From the NCBI RefSeq assembly GCF_016863135.1, contig NZ_BOOH01000044.1, positions 117,841 to 181,840 on the forward strand: a stretch of 64,000 nt of DNA, read 5' to 3'. Position numbers and translations under genes: made by a program. The notes under the pieces are model-generated. The model was not told the origin of the DNA, did no database searches, and was given only the letters and a program-made list of their open reading frames with translations. How positions within the stretch are numbered: position 1 is the stretch's first letter; each line of letters begins with the position of its first letter. This stretch comes from Planobispora longispora (GTDB lineage: Bacteria > Actinomycetota > Actinomycetes > Streptosporangiales > Streptosporangiaceae). Positions 44,437-53,696 of the stretch are shown piece after piece.

Positions 44437-46329
44437 ATGCCCACTGTGAACATCGGCGTGCTCGCGCACGTCGACGCGGGTAAGACCAGTCTCACCGAAC
44501 GACTTCTCTTCGACTCCGGCAGCATCGGCAGGCTCGGCAGCGTCGACGCCGGAGACACCCAGACCGACACCGGCGACATCGAGCGGCGCCGCGGCATCAC
44601 CATCCGCTCGGCCGTCGCCTCGTTCGCCGTCGGCGACCTCCAGGTCAACCTCATCGACACCCCCGGGCACGCCGACTTCGTCGCCGAGGTCGAGCGGGCT
44701 CTCGGCGTGCTCGACGGCGCCATCCTGGTGATCTCGGCGGTCGAGGGCATCCAGGCGCAGACCCGGATCCTGCTGAGGACCCTGCGGAAGATGCGCCTGC
44801 CGACCCTGCTGTTCATCAACAAGATCGATCGGATGGGCGCACTCCAGCGCGACATCCTCGCCGGGCTGCGCGCCGTCGCGGTGAACGCCGTCGCGGTGAA
44901 CGCCGTCGCGGCGGACACCGGCGCGGCGGACACCGGCGCGATCGGGGCGGCGGGGCAGGTCCGCGTCGTGCCGGCGCCCCTCGACGCCGAGGTTCTCGCC
45001 GAGAACGACGACGCCCTGCTGGAGGCGCTCGTGGAAGGGCGCGATCCCGGCCCGGACGAGCTGCGCTCGGCGCTGGCCGCGCAGACCGCCGCCTGCCTGG
45101 TCCACCCGGTGTTCCACGGATCGGCGATCGGCGGCCAGGGCGTGGCCGAGCTCATGGACGGCATCCGCGACCTGCTTCCCGTACCCGCCCCCCGGGACGG
45201 CGACCTCAGGGGAACGATCTTCGCCGTCGAGCGCGACCGGGACGGGCGGAAGGTCTCCTACCTGCGTCTGTTCTCCGGCGAGGTGCAGCGGCGCCAGAAG
45301 CTCGGCTCCGGCCGGGTCACCAGGTTGCAGGTCGTGGGCTCCGGCGGCGGCGACCGGCTGACGGCGGGCGACATCGCCAGGATCTGGGGCCTGTCGCACG
45401 CCCGCGTCGGCGACCGCCTGTCCCCCGAGGGGAGCGGGACGTCCGCCTTCGCCCCGCCCAGTCTGGAGACCGTGGTGCGGGCGCCGCATCCGGCCGACGC
45501 CTCCCGCCTGCACGCGGCGCTGCTCTGGCTGGCCGAGCAGGATCCGCTCATCGGCACCCGGGTCCTGCCCGGCGGCGGCACCTCCGTGCTCCTCTACGGC
45601 GAGGTGCAGAAGGAGGTGCTGGCCGAGCGGTTGCGCGAGGAGTTCGGCGTCGAGGCGGCCTTCGCCGACAGCACCCAGGTCTACCTGGAAAGACCCGTCG
45701 GCGTGGGCGAGGACCACACGGAGTTCGACAGGCACGGCGACCACGACTTCTGGGCCACCGTCGGCCTGCGCGTCGAGCCCGGAACGGGTTTCACGTTCCG
45801 CCGGGAGGTGGAGCTGGGCTCGCTCTCGCACGCCTTCAACCAGGCGATCGAGGACGCCGTACGCGCCACCTTCCTCGAGGGACTGTACGGCTGGCCGGTC
45901 ACCGACTGCACGGTCACGCTGACCAGGTCCGGTTTCCAGCCTCCCCTCAGCACCGCGGCCGACTTCCGCAACCTGACCCCGATGGTGCTGATGTCCGCCC
46001 TGTCCCGCGCGGGCACCCGGGTGTACGAGCCCTGTCACGCCTTCGAGGTGGAGATCCCGCCGTGGGCGTTCGGTACCGTCGCCGCCAGGCTGTCCGCGCT
46101 GGGGGCGGAGCTGGCCGACGTCTCCCCCTCGCTCATCACGGGCTCGCTCCCCGCGCGCCTGGTCAACGAGGCCAGGCGTCACCTGCCGGGGCTGACCCGC
46201 GGTGAGGCCGTGTGGTGGTCCCGGCCCTCGGGCGACCGGCGGGTCCACGGCCGGCCGCCCACCCGCCCGCGGACCGACGGCAACCCGCTGGACCGGGTGG
46301 AGTACCTCAGGCACCTGGCCATGCCGTAG
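44437..46329 (+). CDS. TetM/OtrA-type ribosomal protection protein
   Basis: A 630-residue translational GTPase related to EF-G. G motifs: AHVDAGKTS at residues 10-18, RRGITI, DTPGHADF and NKIDR. The overall length and the C-terminal domain IV/V (CTVTLTRSGFQPPLSTAADF, MVLMSALSRAGTRVYEPCHAFEVEIP) match tetracycline ribosomal-protection proteins of soil actinomycetes rather than EF-G. It would dislodge tetracyclines from the ribosome, but resistance cannot be read from sequence alone. ATG 44437. In-frame 15-bp repeats follow NKIDR, in the G-domain insert region. Confidence 0.9.
   Translation: MPTVNIGVLAHVDAGKTSLTERLLFDSGSIGRLGSVDAGDTQTDTGDIERRRGITIRSAVASFAVGDLQVNLIDTPGHADFVAEVERALGVLDGAILVISAVEGIQAQTRILLRTLRKMRLPTLLFINKIDRMGALQRDILAGLRAVAVNAVAVNAVAADTGAADTGAIGAAGQVRVVPAPLDAEVLAENDDALLEALVEGRDPGPDELRSALAAQTAACLVHPVFHGSAIGGQGVAELMDGIRDLLPVPAPRDGDLRGTIFAVERDRDGRKVSYLRLFSGEVQRRQKLGSGRVTRLQVVGSGGGDRLTAGDIARIWGLSHARVGDRLSPEGSGTSAFAPPSLETVVRAPHPADASRLHAALLWLAEQDPLIGTRVLPGGGTSVLLYGEVQKEVLAERLREEFGVEAAFADSTQVYLERPVGVGEDHTEFDRHGDHDFWATVGLRVEPGTGFTFRREVELGSLSHAFNQAIEDAVRATFLEGLYGWPVTDCTVTLTRSGFQPPLSTAADFRNLTPMVLMSALSRAGTRVYEPCHAFEVEIPPWAFGTVAARLSALGAELADVSPSLITGSLPARLVNEARRHLPGLTRGEAVWWSRPSGDRRVHGRPPTRPRTDGNPLDRVEYLRHLAMP
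44872..44940 (+). repeat. 15-bp in-frame repeats in the TetM-like gene
   Basis: Two units of GCCGTCGCGGTGAAC-type followed by two of GCGGACACCGGCGCG encode AVAVN twice and ADTGA twice, directly after the G-domain helix DILAGLR. The frame is preserved. Confidence 0.88.
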
Positions 46330-46339
46330 ACGTCACAGA

Positions 46340-46380
46340 CGCTCCGGGCCACCGGCGGAACCGGCCGGTGGCCCGGGGCG
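46340..46380. terminator. Strong bidirectional stem-loop
   Basis: 16-bp stem with one G.T pair (46340-46355 with 46365-46380) and a 9-nt loop, between the TetM-like gene and the convergent chemoreceptor gene. Confidence 0.88.
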
Positions 46381-46421
46381 TACGGCCGCCCGCACCGCGG
46401 GCGGCCGGCGGGAGAGGACAC

Positions 46422-47813
46422 TCAGACGGCGCCGGAGGTGTGGTAGTCGCGCACCAGGTCGTGCAGGTCGGTGGCCAGGGCGGCCATCTCGGTGCATGCC
46501 TGCTGAGTGGTCGCGGCGGCCTCGCACGCCTGGTCGGCGGTGTCCTGTGCCTCGACCGTGGCGGTGGCGATGCGCTGGGAGCCACCGGCCGCCTGGGAAA
46601 GGCTGCGGCCGATCTCGCCGGTGGTGGCGGTCTGCTCCTCCACAGCGGCGGCGATGGTCGTCTGCGACTCGTTGATGCGCCCGATGATCGCGCTGATCTC
46701 GCCGATGGACTCGATGACGGCGGCGGTGTCGGCCTGGATGGCGTCCATGCGCGCGCTGATGTCACCGGTGGCCCTGGCGGTCTCCTGGGCCAGGTCCTTG
46801 ACCTCCGAGGCCACCACCGCGAAACCCTTGCCGGCGTCGCCCGCACGGGCGGCCTCGATGGTGGCGTTCAGGGCCAGCAGGTTGGTCTGCTCGGCGATCG
46901 AGGTGATCAGCTTGACCACGCTGCCGATCGCGGCGGAGCTGTCCTCCAGCCGGGCGACGGTGGCGCGGGTGGCCTCGGCCATCGTGACGGCGGAGTTGGC
47001 CACCTCGGCCGCGCCGGCGGCGCCGCGGGAGATCTCCTCGATCGAGGCGGTCATCTGCTGCACTCCGGCCGAGACCGACCCGACGCTTTCGGACACCCCG
47101 ACGGCCACCTGCGACACCGAGGCGGTGTGCACGGAGGTCTGGCCGCTGGAGTCGACCAATCGAGTGCTGAGCGAGGACAGCTGGCCGGCCGCGGAGTTCA
47201 TCCGGTCGGCGTTGGCGCGCACCGCGATGACCAGATCCCGGATCTGCCTGAACTGGGTGTTGAATCCCCCGGCCAGCTCGCGCAGCTCCGCGGTGCCGCC
47301 CGGCTGCAGGGCGAAGTCCAGGTCGTGGGGGTGGCGCCCGCGCAGCGCGGCGACGTAGTGACTGATGGTGCGGGTGACCGTGCGGTGCAGCACCGTCAGC
47401 ACCAGCGCCATGGCCAGCGGGATGACCGCTCCCAGCACCAGCATGAAGGTGATGGAGCGCTGGGTGGAGGCGCGCGCGTCGTTCACCTGACCGGCCGCGC
47501 CCTCGGCCAGCTGCTGCTGGAACTGCGCGACCGGGTCCATGATCAGAGCCTTGTCGCGGCCGTACTGGCCATCGAACATGATCTCGGTGGCCTTGGCCGT
47601 CTTGGCGCGCGCGTCCAGCGCCGCATCGGCGGCATCCAGCTGGTATCCGGCCACCGGGCCGGGCATCTGGGCCTGCGGGACGCCGATGGCCTCCAGCACC
47701 AGGCGCATCGAGCGGGTCTCGGTGTTCACCAGGGCGTCGGAGTTCTTCTTGGCGGTGGCCAGCAGCTCGAACGACTGCGCGGGAACGCCCAGCTGCTGCA
47801 ACCTGGTGATCAC
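46422..47813 (-). CDS. Methyl-accepting chemotaxis protein, N-terminally truncated
   Basis: A chemoreceptor lacking its first membrane segment. The readable frame runs from an in-frame stop at 47883-47885 through part of the sensory region ([21 protein letters not shown]), the second membrane segment ([19 protein letters not shown]), a HAMP-like linker, and the signalling hairpin with [21 protein letters not shown]. The only start before the sensory helix is GTG 47813. Without the first segment the sensory part would be cytoplasmic, so this is probably a pseudogene or has changed topology. No che genes are nearby. Confidence 0.8.
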   Translation of the reverse strand: MITRLQQLGVPAQSFELLATAKKNSDALVNTETRSMRLVLEAIGVPQAQMPGPVAGYQLDAADAALDARAKTAKATEIMFDGQYGRDKALIMDPVAQFQQQLAEGAAGQVNDARASTQRSITFMLVLGAVIPLAMALVLTVLHRTVTRTISHYVAALRGRHPHDLDFALQPGGTAELRELAGGFNTQFRQIRDLVIAVRANADRMNSAAGQLSSLSTRLVDSSGQTSVHTASVSQVAVGVSESVGSVSAGVQQMTASIEEISRGAAGAAEVANSAVTMAEATRATVARLEDSSAAIGSVVKLITSIAEQTNLLALNATIEAARAGDAGKGFAVVASEVKDLAQETARATGDISARMDAIQADTAAVIESIGEISAIIGRINESQTTIAAAVEEQTATTGEIGRSLSQAAGGSQRIATATVEAQDTADQACEAAATTQQACTEMAALATDLHDLVRDYHTSGAV

Positions 47814-47913
47814 CTTGTCGCGGGTGCGGGTCTGGTCGATCTCGCGCCAGTCGGTACCAACCCAGGGGATGTGAGAGGAATCTCACTCGGGTGCGGCCCC
47901 TCCGGTCCCGGGG

Positions 47914-48279
47914 TCATCCGGGTTCTCCCGTCTCGCCGATCTGGTCGATCAGCAGTTCCACGGCGGCGCGCCGCCACACCTGCCCGACCGGTTCGCCGCG
48001 CTCGCGCGCCAGCTCCCCCAGGAGGTAGGCGATCACGTTCATGTACGCGTTCTGCACCGCGGCGGCCCCGCGGTCCGACCGGTCGTCCACGGTGGGCAGG
48101 AACTCGGCGACCACGTCGGCGACCAGGTCCTCGTCCATGTCCGGGGAGTGGAGGTACGCGCTGATCAGGCCGACGACGGCGAGCTGCTTCTCACGCGTCA
48201 GCGCGGCGAGGCCGCGCGCCGCCTCCGGCCGGTCGTCCCGGTCGTCCCGGTCGTCCCGGTCACCGGGAAGATCGCTCAT
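47914..48279 (-). CDS. Hypothetical acidic protein
   Basis: A 121-residue protein: MSDLPGDRDDRDDRDDRPEA at the start, an in-frame GTCGTCCCG-type 9-bp repeat, then a helical part (LTREKQLAVVGLISAYLHSPD, ADVVAEFLPTV). ATG 48279 has GGAGG 7 nt upstream, which rules out a longer start. No family recognised. Its stop is about 30 bp from the truncated chemoreceptor frame. Confidence 0.7.
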   Translation of the reverse strand: MSDLPGDRDDRDDRDDRPEAARGLAALTREKQLAVVGLISAYLHSPDMDEDLVADVVAEFLPTVDDRSDRGAAAVQNAYMNVIAYLLGELARERGEPVGQVWRRAAVELLIDQIGETGEPG

Positions 48280-48422
48280 GGTCGGCCTCCGGTCTCCCCG
48301 CCGCGTGGTGCGCGCCGCGACATCGCTGCCCGCATTCTCCCAGTTCACGGTGGGAAGGCGGCGGCCGGCCGTACGTCAGCCGTGTCCCGGCGGAACTCCC
48401 GGGAGAGCCCCGGGCGAGCCCG

Positions 48423-50267
48423 TCAGCGGAACTCCAGGCCCTCGAAAGCCCCGGACGAACGCCATCGGTCGAGGTAGCCGAAGTAGGCCATCGCCCCGTG
48501 CGGGTAGCCGACGTTGAGCCGTCCCCTCGGTCCCGGGTCCTGCCCCTCGTTGTTGTAGTAGCCCGGCGTGCAGTCCGGCGAGCCCAGCAGCATGCCCGGG
48601 TGCGACAGCAGCAGCCCGACCCACGCGTCCTCGGCCTCCTCGGTGACCTCGACCTCGGCGAACCCGTTCTCGAGGGCGTGCTTGACGATCATGGCGATCG
48701 TGCCGCCCGCCTCCGTGAGGTTGTGCGGGATGTTGGAGATGAGATTCGCGCCCTGCGTCGGCTGCACGATGAAGGCGTTGGGGAAGCCGTGCACGTGGGT
48801 GCCGTGCAGGGTGCGCATGCCCTCGGCCCAGTGCTCGGAGAGCCTGATCCCGTCGCGGCCGGTCAGGTCGTATCCGGCCCGCCGCGTGTACTCGGTGCCG
48901 ACCTCGAAGCCGGAGGCGTAGATGATGCAGTCGACCTCGTACTCCCGTCCCGCGGCGACGACCCCCCGCTCGGTGATCCGCTCCACCCCCCTGCCGTCGG
49001 TGTCGACGAGGTGCGTCCCGGGGACGTTGAACGCCTGCAGGTACTCGTCGTGGAAGCACGGCCGCTTGCACAGCTGGCGGTACCAGGCCTTGAGCCCTCG
49101 GGCGGTCCCGGGATCCTCGACGATCGCGTCGACGCGCGCGCGGATCTCCTCCATCTTCTCGAAGTCGGAGTCCTCGTACGCCTCCAGCATCTTCGCCGGG
49201 GTGCGGTCCTCCGGCGCGAGTTCCATGATCCGGGAGCGCACCCGCCGGGCGATGTCGGTCCAGCCGTCCATCACCAGGTCCTCCGCGGCGACGCCGCCGG
49301 TCTGGTTGGCCGTGAAGTTCTCCAGCCAGCGCCGCTGCCAGCCCGGCGTCGCGATCCGGGCGAACCACTCGGGGTCGGTCGGCCGGTTGTCGCGGACGTC
49401 GACCGAGGACGGCGTGCGCTGGAACACGTACAGCTCCCCGCACGCCCGCGCCAGATGGGGCACGCACTGCACGGCCGTCGCCCCCGTCCCGATGACGGCG
49501 ACCCGCCGGCCGGCGAGCCCGTCCATCGGCGCGCCCGAGGGATCGCCGCCGGTGTAGCCGTAGTCCCACCGGCTCGTGTGGAACGAGTGTCCCGCGAACG
49601 AGTCGATCCCGGGGATGCCCGGCAGCTTCGGCACGTGCAGCGGGCCGGTGCCCATGGCGACGAACTGCGCGGTGAACTCGTCGTCCCGGTCGGTACGGAT
49701 GATCCAGCGCGACCGCGCCGCGTCCCATTCGAGGTCCTTGACCTCGGTGTGGAAGAGCGCGTCGCCGTACAGGTCGTAGTGCTTGCCGATGCGCCGGCAG
49801 TGTTCGAGGATCTCGGGCCCGTGCGCGTACTTCTCCGTCGGCATGTGGCCGGTCTCCTCCAGGAGCGGCATGTAGACGAACGAAGCCGTGTCGCACTGCG
49901 CGCCCGGGTAGCGGTTCCAGTACCAGGTGCCGCCGAAGTCGCCGCCCTTCTCGACGATGCGGACGTCGCCGACGCCGGCCTCCTTCAGCCGGGCGCCGGT
50001 GACGAGGCCGGCGAAGCCGCCGCCGATGAACGCGACCGTCACGTGGTCGGTCTTCGGCTCGCGCGGGACCCGCGGCGTGTAGGGGTCGTCCAGGTAGTGC
50101 GCGAACCTGCCGGTCAGCCGGATGTACTGGTCGTTGCCGTCGGGACGGAGCCGCTTGTCCCGCTCCTGACGGTACTTCCGGCGCAGTGCCTCCTTGTCGG
50201 CGGCCTTGACGCCGGCGCTGTCCGCGGGGGTCTCATCGGCTCTGGCGGGACGTCCGGCGACGGTCAT
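48423..50267 (-). CDS. Flavin-containing Baeyer-Villiger-type monooxygenase
   Basis: A 614-residue two-dinucleotide-fold oxygenase. FAD loop FIGGGFAGL, the fingerprint [14 protein letters not shown] (FxGxxxHxxxW), the NADPH loop [11 protein letters not shown], and [17 protein letters not shown] are all typical of Baeyer-Villiger monooxygenases acting on cyclic or aryl ketones. The fingerprint ends in Asp where Pro is usual. ATG 50267, with GGGAG upstream. It is divergent from the mannan operon and about 2 kb from the steroid-oxidising enzyme's neighbourhood, so steroid or terpenoid ketones are possible substrates. Confidence 0.92.
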   Translation of the reverse strand: MTVAGRPARADETPADSAGVKAADKEALRRKYRQERDKRLRPDGNDQYIRLTGRFAHYLDDPYTPRVPREPKTDHVTVAFIGGGFAGLVTGARLKEAGVGDVRIVEKGGDFGGTWYWNRYPGAQCDTASFVYMPLLEETGHMPTEKYAHGPEILEHCRRIGKHYDLYGDALFHTEVKDLEWDAARSRWIIRTDRDDEFTAQFVAMGTGPLHVPKLPGIPGIDSFAGHSFHTSRWDYGYTGGDPSGAPMDGLAGRRVAVIGTGATAVQCVPHLARACGELYVFQRTPSSVDVRDNRPTDPEWFARIATPGWQRRWLENFTANQTGGVAAEDLVMDGWTDIARRVRSRIMELAPEDRTPAKMLEAYEDSDFEKMEEIRARVDAIVEDPGTARGLKAWYRQLCKRPCFHDEYLQAFNVPGTHLVDTDGRGVERITERGVVAAGREYEVDCIIYASGFEVGTEYTRRAGYDLTGRDGIRLSEHWAEGMRTLHGTHVHGFPNAFIVQPTQGANLISNIPHNLTEAGGTIAMIVKHALENGFAEVEVTEEAEDAWVGLLLSHPGMLLGSPDCTPGYYNNEGQDPGPRGRLNVGYPHGAMAYFGYLDRWRSSGAFEGLEFR

Positions 50268-50511
50268 ACACGCTCCCGGGGCATCGGCGGAGGCAGGGCG
50301 GCCGGGGATGCCGGACGGCCGTGGGTGATCGCCGCGGCGCCCGCCCCGGCAGAACCAGAATGTCATTCGGGAGCAGCTCCGACAAGGACCCTCTCCACGG
50401 TCAGCTCGCACCGCCGAGCGACACTCTAGCCGAATCCATGAACCGGTTATGTCCTTCCATGTCACGGCAATGTAACTGGTCAACGAGGTATTGCTTTCCT
50501 GTTTCGACTGG

Positions 50512-50540
50512 TTGACAACGTTGTCATCGCGGTCATATCG
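50512..50540 (+). promoter_or_regulatory. LacI-type operator/promoter of the mannan operon
   Basis: Perfect 14-bp palindrome TGACAACGTTGTCA at 50513-50526 overlapping a TTGACA -35 element (50512-50517), with an AT-rich CATATC -10-like element at 50534-50539. The palindrome is typical of LacI-family carbohydrate regulators; a lacI gene ends the operon at 63747. Confidence 0.85.
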
Positions 50541-50592
50541 TCCCGGTTACTTATCCGGTTCAGCTGCCGCCCCCCGACCCCAGGAGAGCTAA

Positions 50593-51885
50593 ATGCGCGC
50601 TCGACTCACGCTGCTGACCGCCGGTCTCCTTCTCGCCACCGCCGCCTGCGCGGGCAACGGCCCGGCGACCGAGCAGCCGGCGAATGCGAAACCCTCCGGC
50701 ACCATCACCGTCCTGACCAACCGGACCGACCTGGTGGACACCTCGTTCAAGGAGTACGCCAAGCGGTTCAAGGAGCTTCACCCCGGCGTCGAGGTGAAGT
50801 TCGAAGGCATCACCAACTACGAGGACGAGGTCAGGATCCGCATGAACACCGAGGAGTACGGCGACGTCCTCCTCATCCCGAACTCGGTGACGCCCAGCCA
50901 GCTGCCCTCGTTCTTCGAGCCGCTGGGCGGCACGGAGGAGCTGGGCAAGAAGTACCGCTTCGTCAAGGAACAGGCCTACGACGGCAAGGTGTACGGCATC
51001 GCCACCTTCGGCAACGCCCAGGGCTTCGTCTACAACAAGCGGGTCTTCGAGGCGGCCGGCGTCACCGACTGGCCGACCACCCCCGACGAGTTCATCGCCG
51101 ACCTCAAGCTGGTCAAGGAGAAGACCGGGGCGATCCCGTACTACACCAACTACGCCGCCGGATGGCCCCTGACCATGTGGGAGTCCTTCCGCGGCTCGCT
51201 GAGCGCCAACCGCGACTACGTCTCCGGGCTCGCGCACACCGACGCGCCGTGGGCCGCAGGGACCGACCACCACACCATCGACACGCTGCTGCACCGGGTC
51301 TCCGCCGAGGGCCTGATCGAGAAGGACCCGACGACGAGCGACTGGGAGGAGTCCAAGAAGCTCATCGGCAACGGCAAGGTCGCCTCGATGGCGCTCGGCT
51401 CGTGGGCGATCGTCCAGATGCAGGAGGCCGCGGCCAGCCCCGACGACATCGGGTTCATGCCCTTCCCCTCCCAGAACGGCGGCAAGTTCCACGCCACCGT
51501 CGCCGGTGACTGGAAGATCGCGATCAACAAGCACTCGGAGAACAAGGCCGCCGCGCGCGCCTGGCTGGACTTCTTCGTCGACCAGTCCGGCTACGCCGCG
51601 GACTCCGGCTCCATCCCGCCGGTCACCGACGCCCCGCTGCCCGAGCAGCTCAAGCCCTTCCAGGACAAGGGCGTCGAGTTCGTCGAGCAGAATCCCGCTC
51701 CCGCGAACGAGACCGGCCTGACCAACGACATCGACGAGAAGTCCGAGGTCGGCCTGAACCAGCCCGAGTACCGGCAGCGCATCGTGGACGCCGGGCGCGG
51801 CGCCTCCAAGGAGAGCCTGGAAGCGATCTTCGCCGACCTCAACGCCAAGTGGAAGACGGCGCGGGCCGCGCTGGCCGGGAACTGA
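50593..51885 (+). CDS. Sugar ABC transporter binding lipoprotein
   Basis: A 430-residue family 1 solute-binding protein: lipoprotein signal ending ATAAC (lipidated Cys), then TITVLTNRTD, FEGITNYEDEVRIRM and GDVLLIPNSV typical of the fold. First gene of the mannan operon; SD AGGAGA lies 5 nt before ATG 50593. Probably binds manno-oligosaccharides produced by the secreted mannanases. Confidence 0.94.
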   Translation: MRARLTLLTAGLLLATAACAGNGPATEQPANAKPSGTITVLTNRTDLVDTSFKEYAKRFKELHPGVEVKFEGITNYEDEVRIRMNTEEYGDVLLIPNSVTPSQLPSFFEPLGGTEELGKKYRFVKEQAYDGKVYGIATFGNAQGFVYNKRVFEAAGVTDWPTTPDEFIADLKLVKEKTGAIPYYTNYAAGWPLTMWESFRGSLSANRDYVSGLAHTDAPWAAGTDHHTIDTLLHRVSAEGLIEKDPTTSDWEESKKLIGNGKVASMALGSWAIVQMQEAAASPDDIGFMPFPSQNGGKFHATVAGDWKIAINKHSENKAAARAWLDFFVDQSGYAADSGSIPPVTDAPLPEQLKPFQDKGVEFVEQNPAPANETGLTNDIDEKSEVGLNQPEYRQRIVDAGRGASKESLEAIFADLNAKWKTARAALAGN

Positions 51886-51887
51886 CG

Positions 51888-52856
51888 ATGTCCCGATCCC
51901 GCACCGGCCATCCGGCCCTGAAGGTCGCGGAACCGGTAGGGGCCGCCGCGCCCGCAGCCCGCCACCAGCGGGTGCGGCGGCCCCTCGCCGAGCGCGCCGG
52001 ACGGCGCGCCACGCCGTACCTGTTCATCGCGGCGGCGCTGGTCCTGCTCGTGGTCTTCACCTACGTGCCCGTCGTCAGCATGTTCGGCTACAGCCTGCTC
52101 GACTGGGACGGGCTGGACCCGGTGAGCGAGTTCGTGGGCGCCGGCAACTACGCCGAGCTGGTCACCCGTCCCGAGCTGTTCGGGGTGTTCACCGTCAGCC
52201 TGTACTACTTCGGCGGCACCATCGTCCAGCTCGCGGCGGCGCTCTACTTCGCCGTCATCCTGAGCTTCAAGGTCAAGTTCCGGAACTTCTTCAAGGGCGT
52301 GCTGTTCTTCCCCTACCTGATCAACGGTGTGGCGATCGGGTTCATCTTCCTGTACGTCTTCAAGCCCGACGGCGTCCTGGACACCCTGCTCGGCCTGCTG
52401 GGCGTGGCGGACAAGCCGCTCTGGCTCGGCGACCGGTCGGTCATCAACTACTCGCTGACCGGCGTGTCCATCTGGCGCTACTTCGGGCTGAACCTGGTGC
52501 TGTTCCTGGGCGCGATCCAGTCGATCCCGGCCCACCTGTTCGAGGCGGCGCAGATGGACGGCGCCACCCGGTGGCAGCAGTTCAGGCACATCATCGTGCC
52601 GGGCATCCGGCCGGTCATCGGCCTGAACCTCATCCTCGGCGTCTCGGGCGCGCTGTCGGTCTTCGAGATCCCCTACGTCATGACGGGCGGCGCCAACGGC
52701 AGCGCGACGTTCGTCATCCAGACCGTCAACACCGCGTTCAAGTACCACAAGGTCGGCCTCGCCTCCGCGATGGCCGTCGTCCTCCTGGCGCTGGTCCTGG
52801 TCGTCACCTGGATCCAGCGGCGCACCATCCCCGATGACACAACGGAGCTGTCGTGA
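51888..52856 (+). CDS. Sugar ABC transporter permease (MalF-type)
   Basis: A 322-residue permease with six membrane segments and the conserved EAAQMDGATRWQQFRHIIVPGIRP loop that contacts the ATPase. The N-terminal extension is Arg/Ala-rich and cytoplasmic. ATG 51888 is 3 nt after the preceding stop. Partner of the binding protein and the MalG-type permease. The ATPase is not in this operon and is probably a shared MsiK-type subunit elsewhere. Confidence 0.95.
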   Translation: MSRSRTGHPALKVAEPVGAAAPAARHQRVRRPLAERAGRRATPYLFIAAALVLLVVFTYVPVVSMFGYSLLDWDGLDPVSEFVGAGNYAELVTRPELFGVFTVSLYYFGGTIVQLAAALYFAVILSFKVKFRNFFKGVLFFPYLINGVAIGFIFLYVFKPDGVLDTLLGLLGVADKPLWLGDRSVINYSLTGVSIWRYFGLNLVLFLGAIQSIPAHLFEAAQMDGATRWQQFRHIIVPGIRPVIGLNLILGVSGALSVFEIPYVMTGGANGSATFVIQTVNTAFKYHKVGLASAMAVVLLALVLVVTWIQRRTIPDDTTELS

Positions 52857-53686
52857 TGACCACGCGGGCCCGACTCGCCGTCACGCTGAAGTACGCCTCG
52901 CTGACGGCGGGGTGCCTGGTCGCCGCCGTACCGCTGCTGGTCGTCTTCCTCGCCTCGCTGAAGAGCGAGGAGGAGTTGTACGGCGAGACGCCGTTCGCAC
53001 CGCCCTCGAACTGGTTCAACCTGGACAACTACCGCACGGCCTTCGAGGAAGGCCAGATGGTGGACGCCTTCGTCAACACCACGGTCATCCTGATCATCTC
53101 GCTGATCGGCACGGTCCTGATCGGGTCCATGGCGGCCTACGCGGTGAGCCGGTTCGACTTCCGCGGCAAGCGGCTGACGATGTTCCTGTTCCTGCTGGCG
53201 GCGCTGGTCCCGGGCGTGACCACCCAGGTCGCGACCTTCCAGGTGGTCACCGGGCTCGGGCTGTTCAACACCCGCTGGGCGGCGATCGCGCTGTTCATGG
53301 GGACGGACATCATCTCGATCTACATCTTCCTGCAGTTCCTGCGCGGCGTCCCCAAGTCCGTCGACGAGGCCGCGATGCTCGACGGCGCCACGCACTGGAA
53401 GATCTACCGCACGATCATCCTCCCGCTGCTGAAGCCGGCGATCGTCACCGTCGTGATCGTCAAGGGCGTGGCCGTCTACAACGAGTTCTACATCCCCTTC
53501 CTCTACATGCCCTCGCGCGACCTGGGCGTGGTGTCCACCTCGTTGTTCCGCTTCCAGGGACCGACCGGCACGCAGTGGGAGGTGATCTCCGCCGGGATCG
53601 TCATCACCGTCATCCCCACGTTGATCGTCTTCCTGGCGCTCCAGCGCTACATCTACAACGGCTTCGCCAGAGGCGCCACCAAGTAG
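52856..53686 (+). CDS. Sugar ABC transporter permease (MalG-type)
   Basis: A 276-residue permease with six segments; the EAA loop reads DEAAMLDGATHWKIYRTIILPLLKP. Start is ATG 52856, overlapping the previous stop (TGATG); a GTG at 52853 is an alternative, GGAG lies upstream of both. Followed 10 bp later by the mannanase gene. Confidence 0.95.
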   Translation: MTTRARLAVTLKYASLTAGCLVAAVPLLVVFLASLKSEEELYGETPFAPPSNWFNLDNYRTAFEEGQMVDAFVNTTVILIISLIGTVLIGSMAAYAVSRFDFRGKRLTMFLFLLAALVPGVTTQVATFQVVTGLGLFNTRWAAIALFMGTDIISIYIFLQFLRGVPKSVDEAAMLDGATHWKIYRTIILPLLKPAIVTVVIVKGVAVYNEFYIPFLYMPSRDLGVVSTSLFRFQGPTGTQWEVISAGIVITVIPTLIVFLALQRYIYNGFARGATK

Positions 53687-53696
53687 GGAGGTTGGC

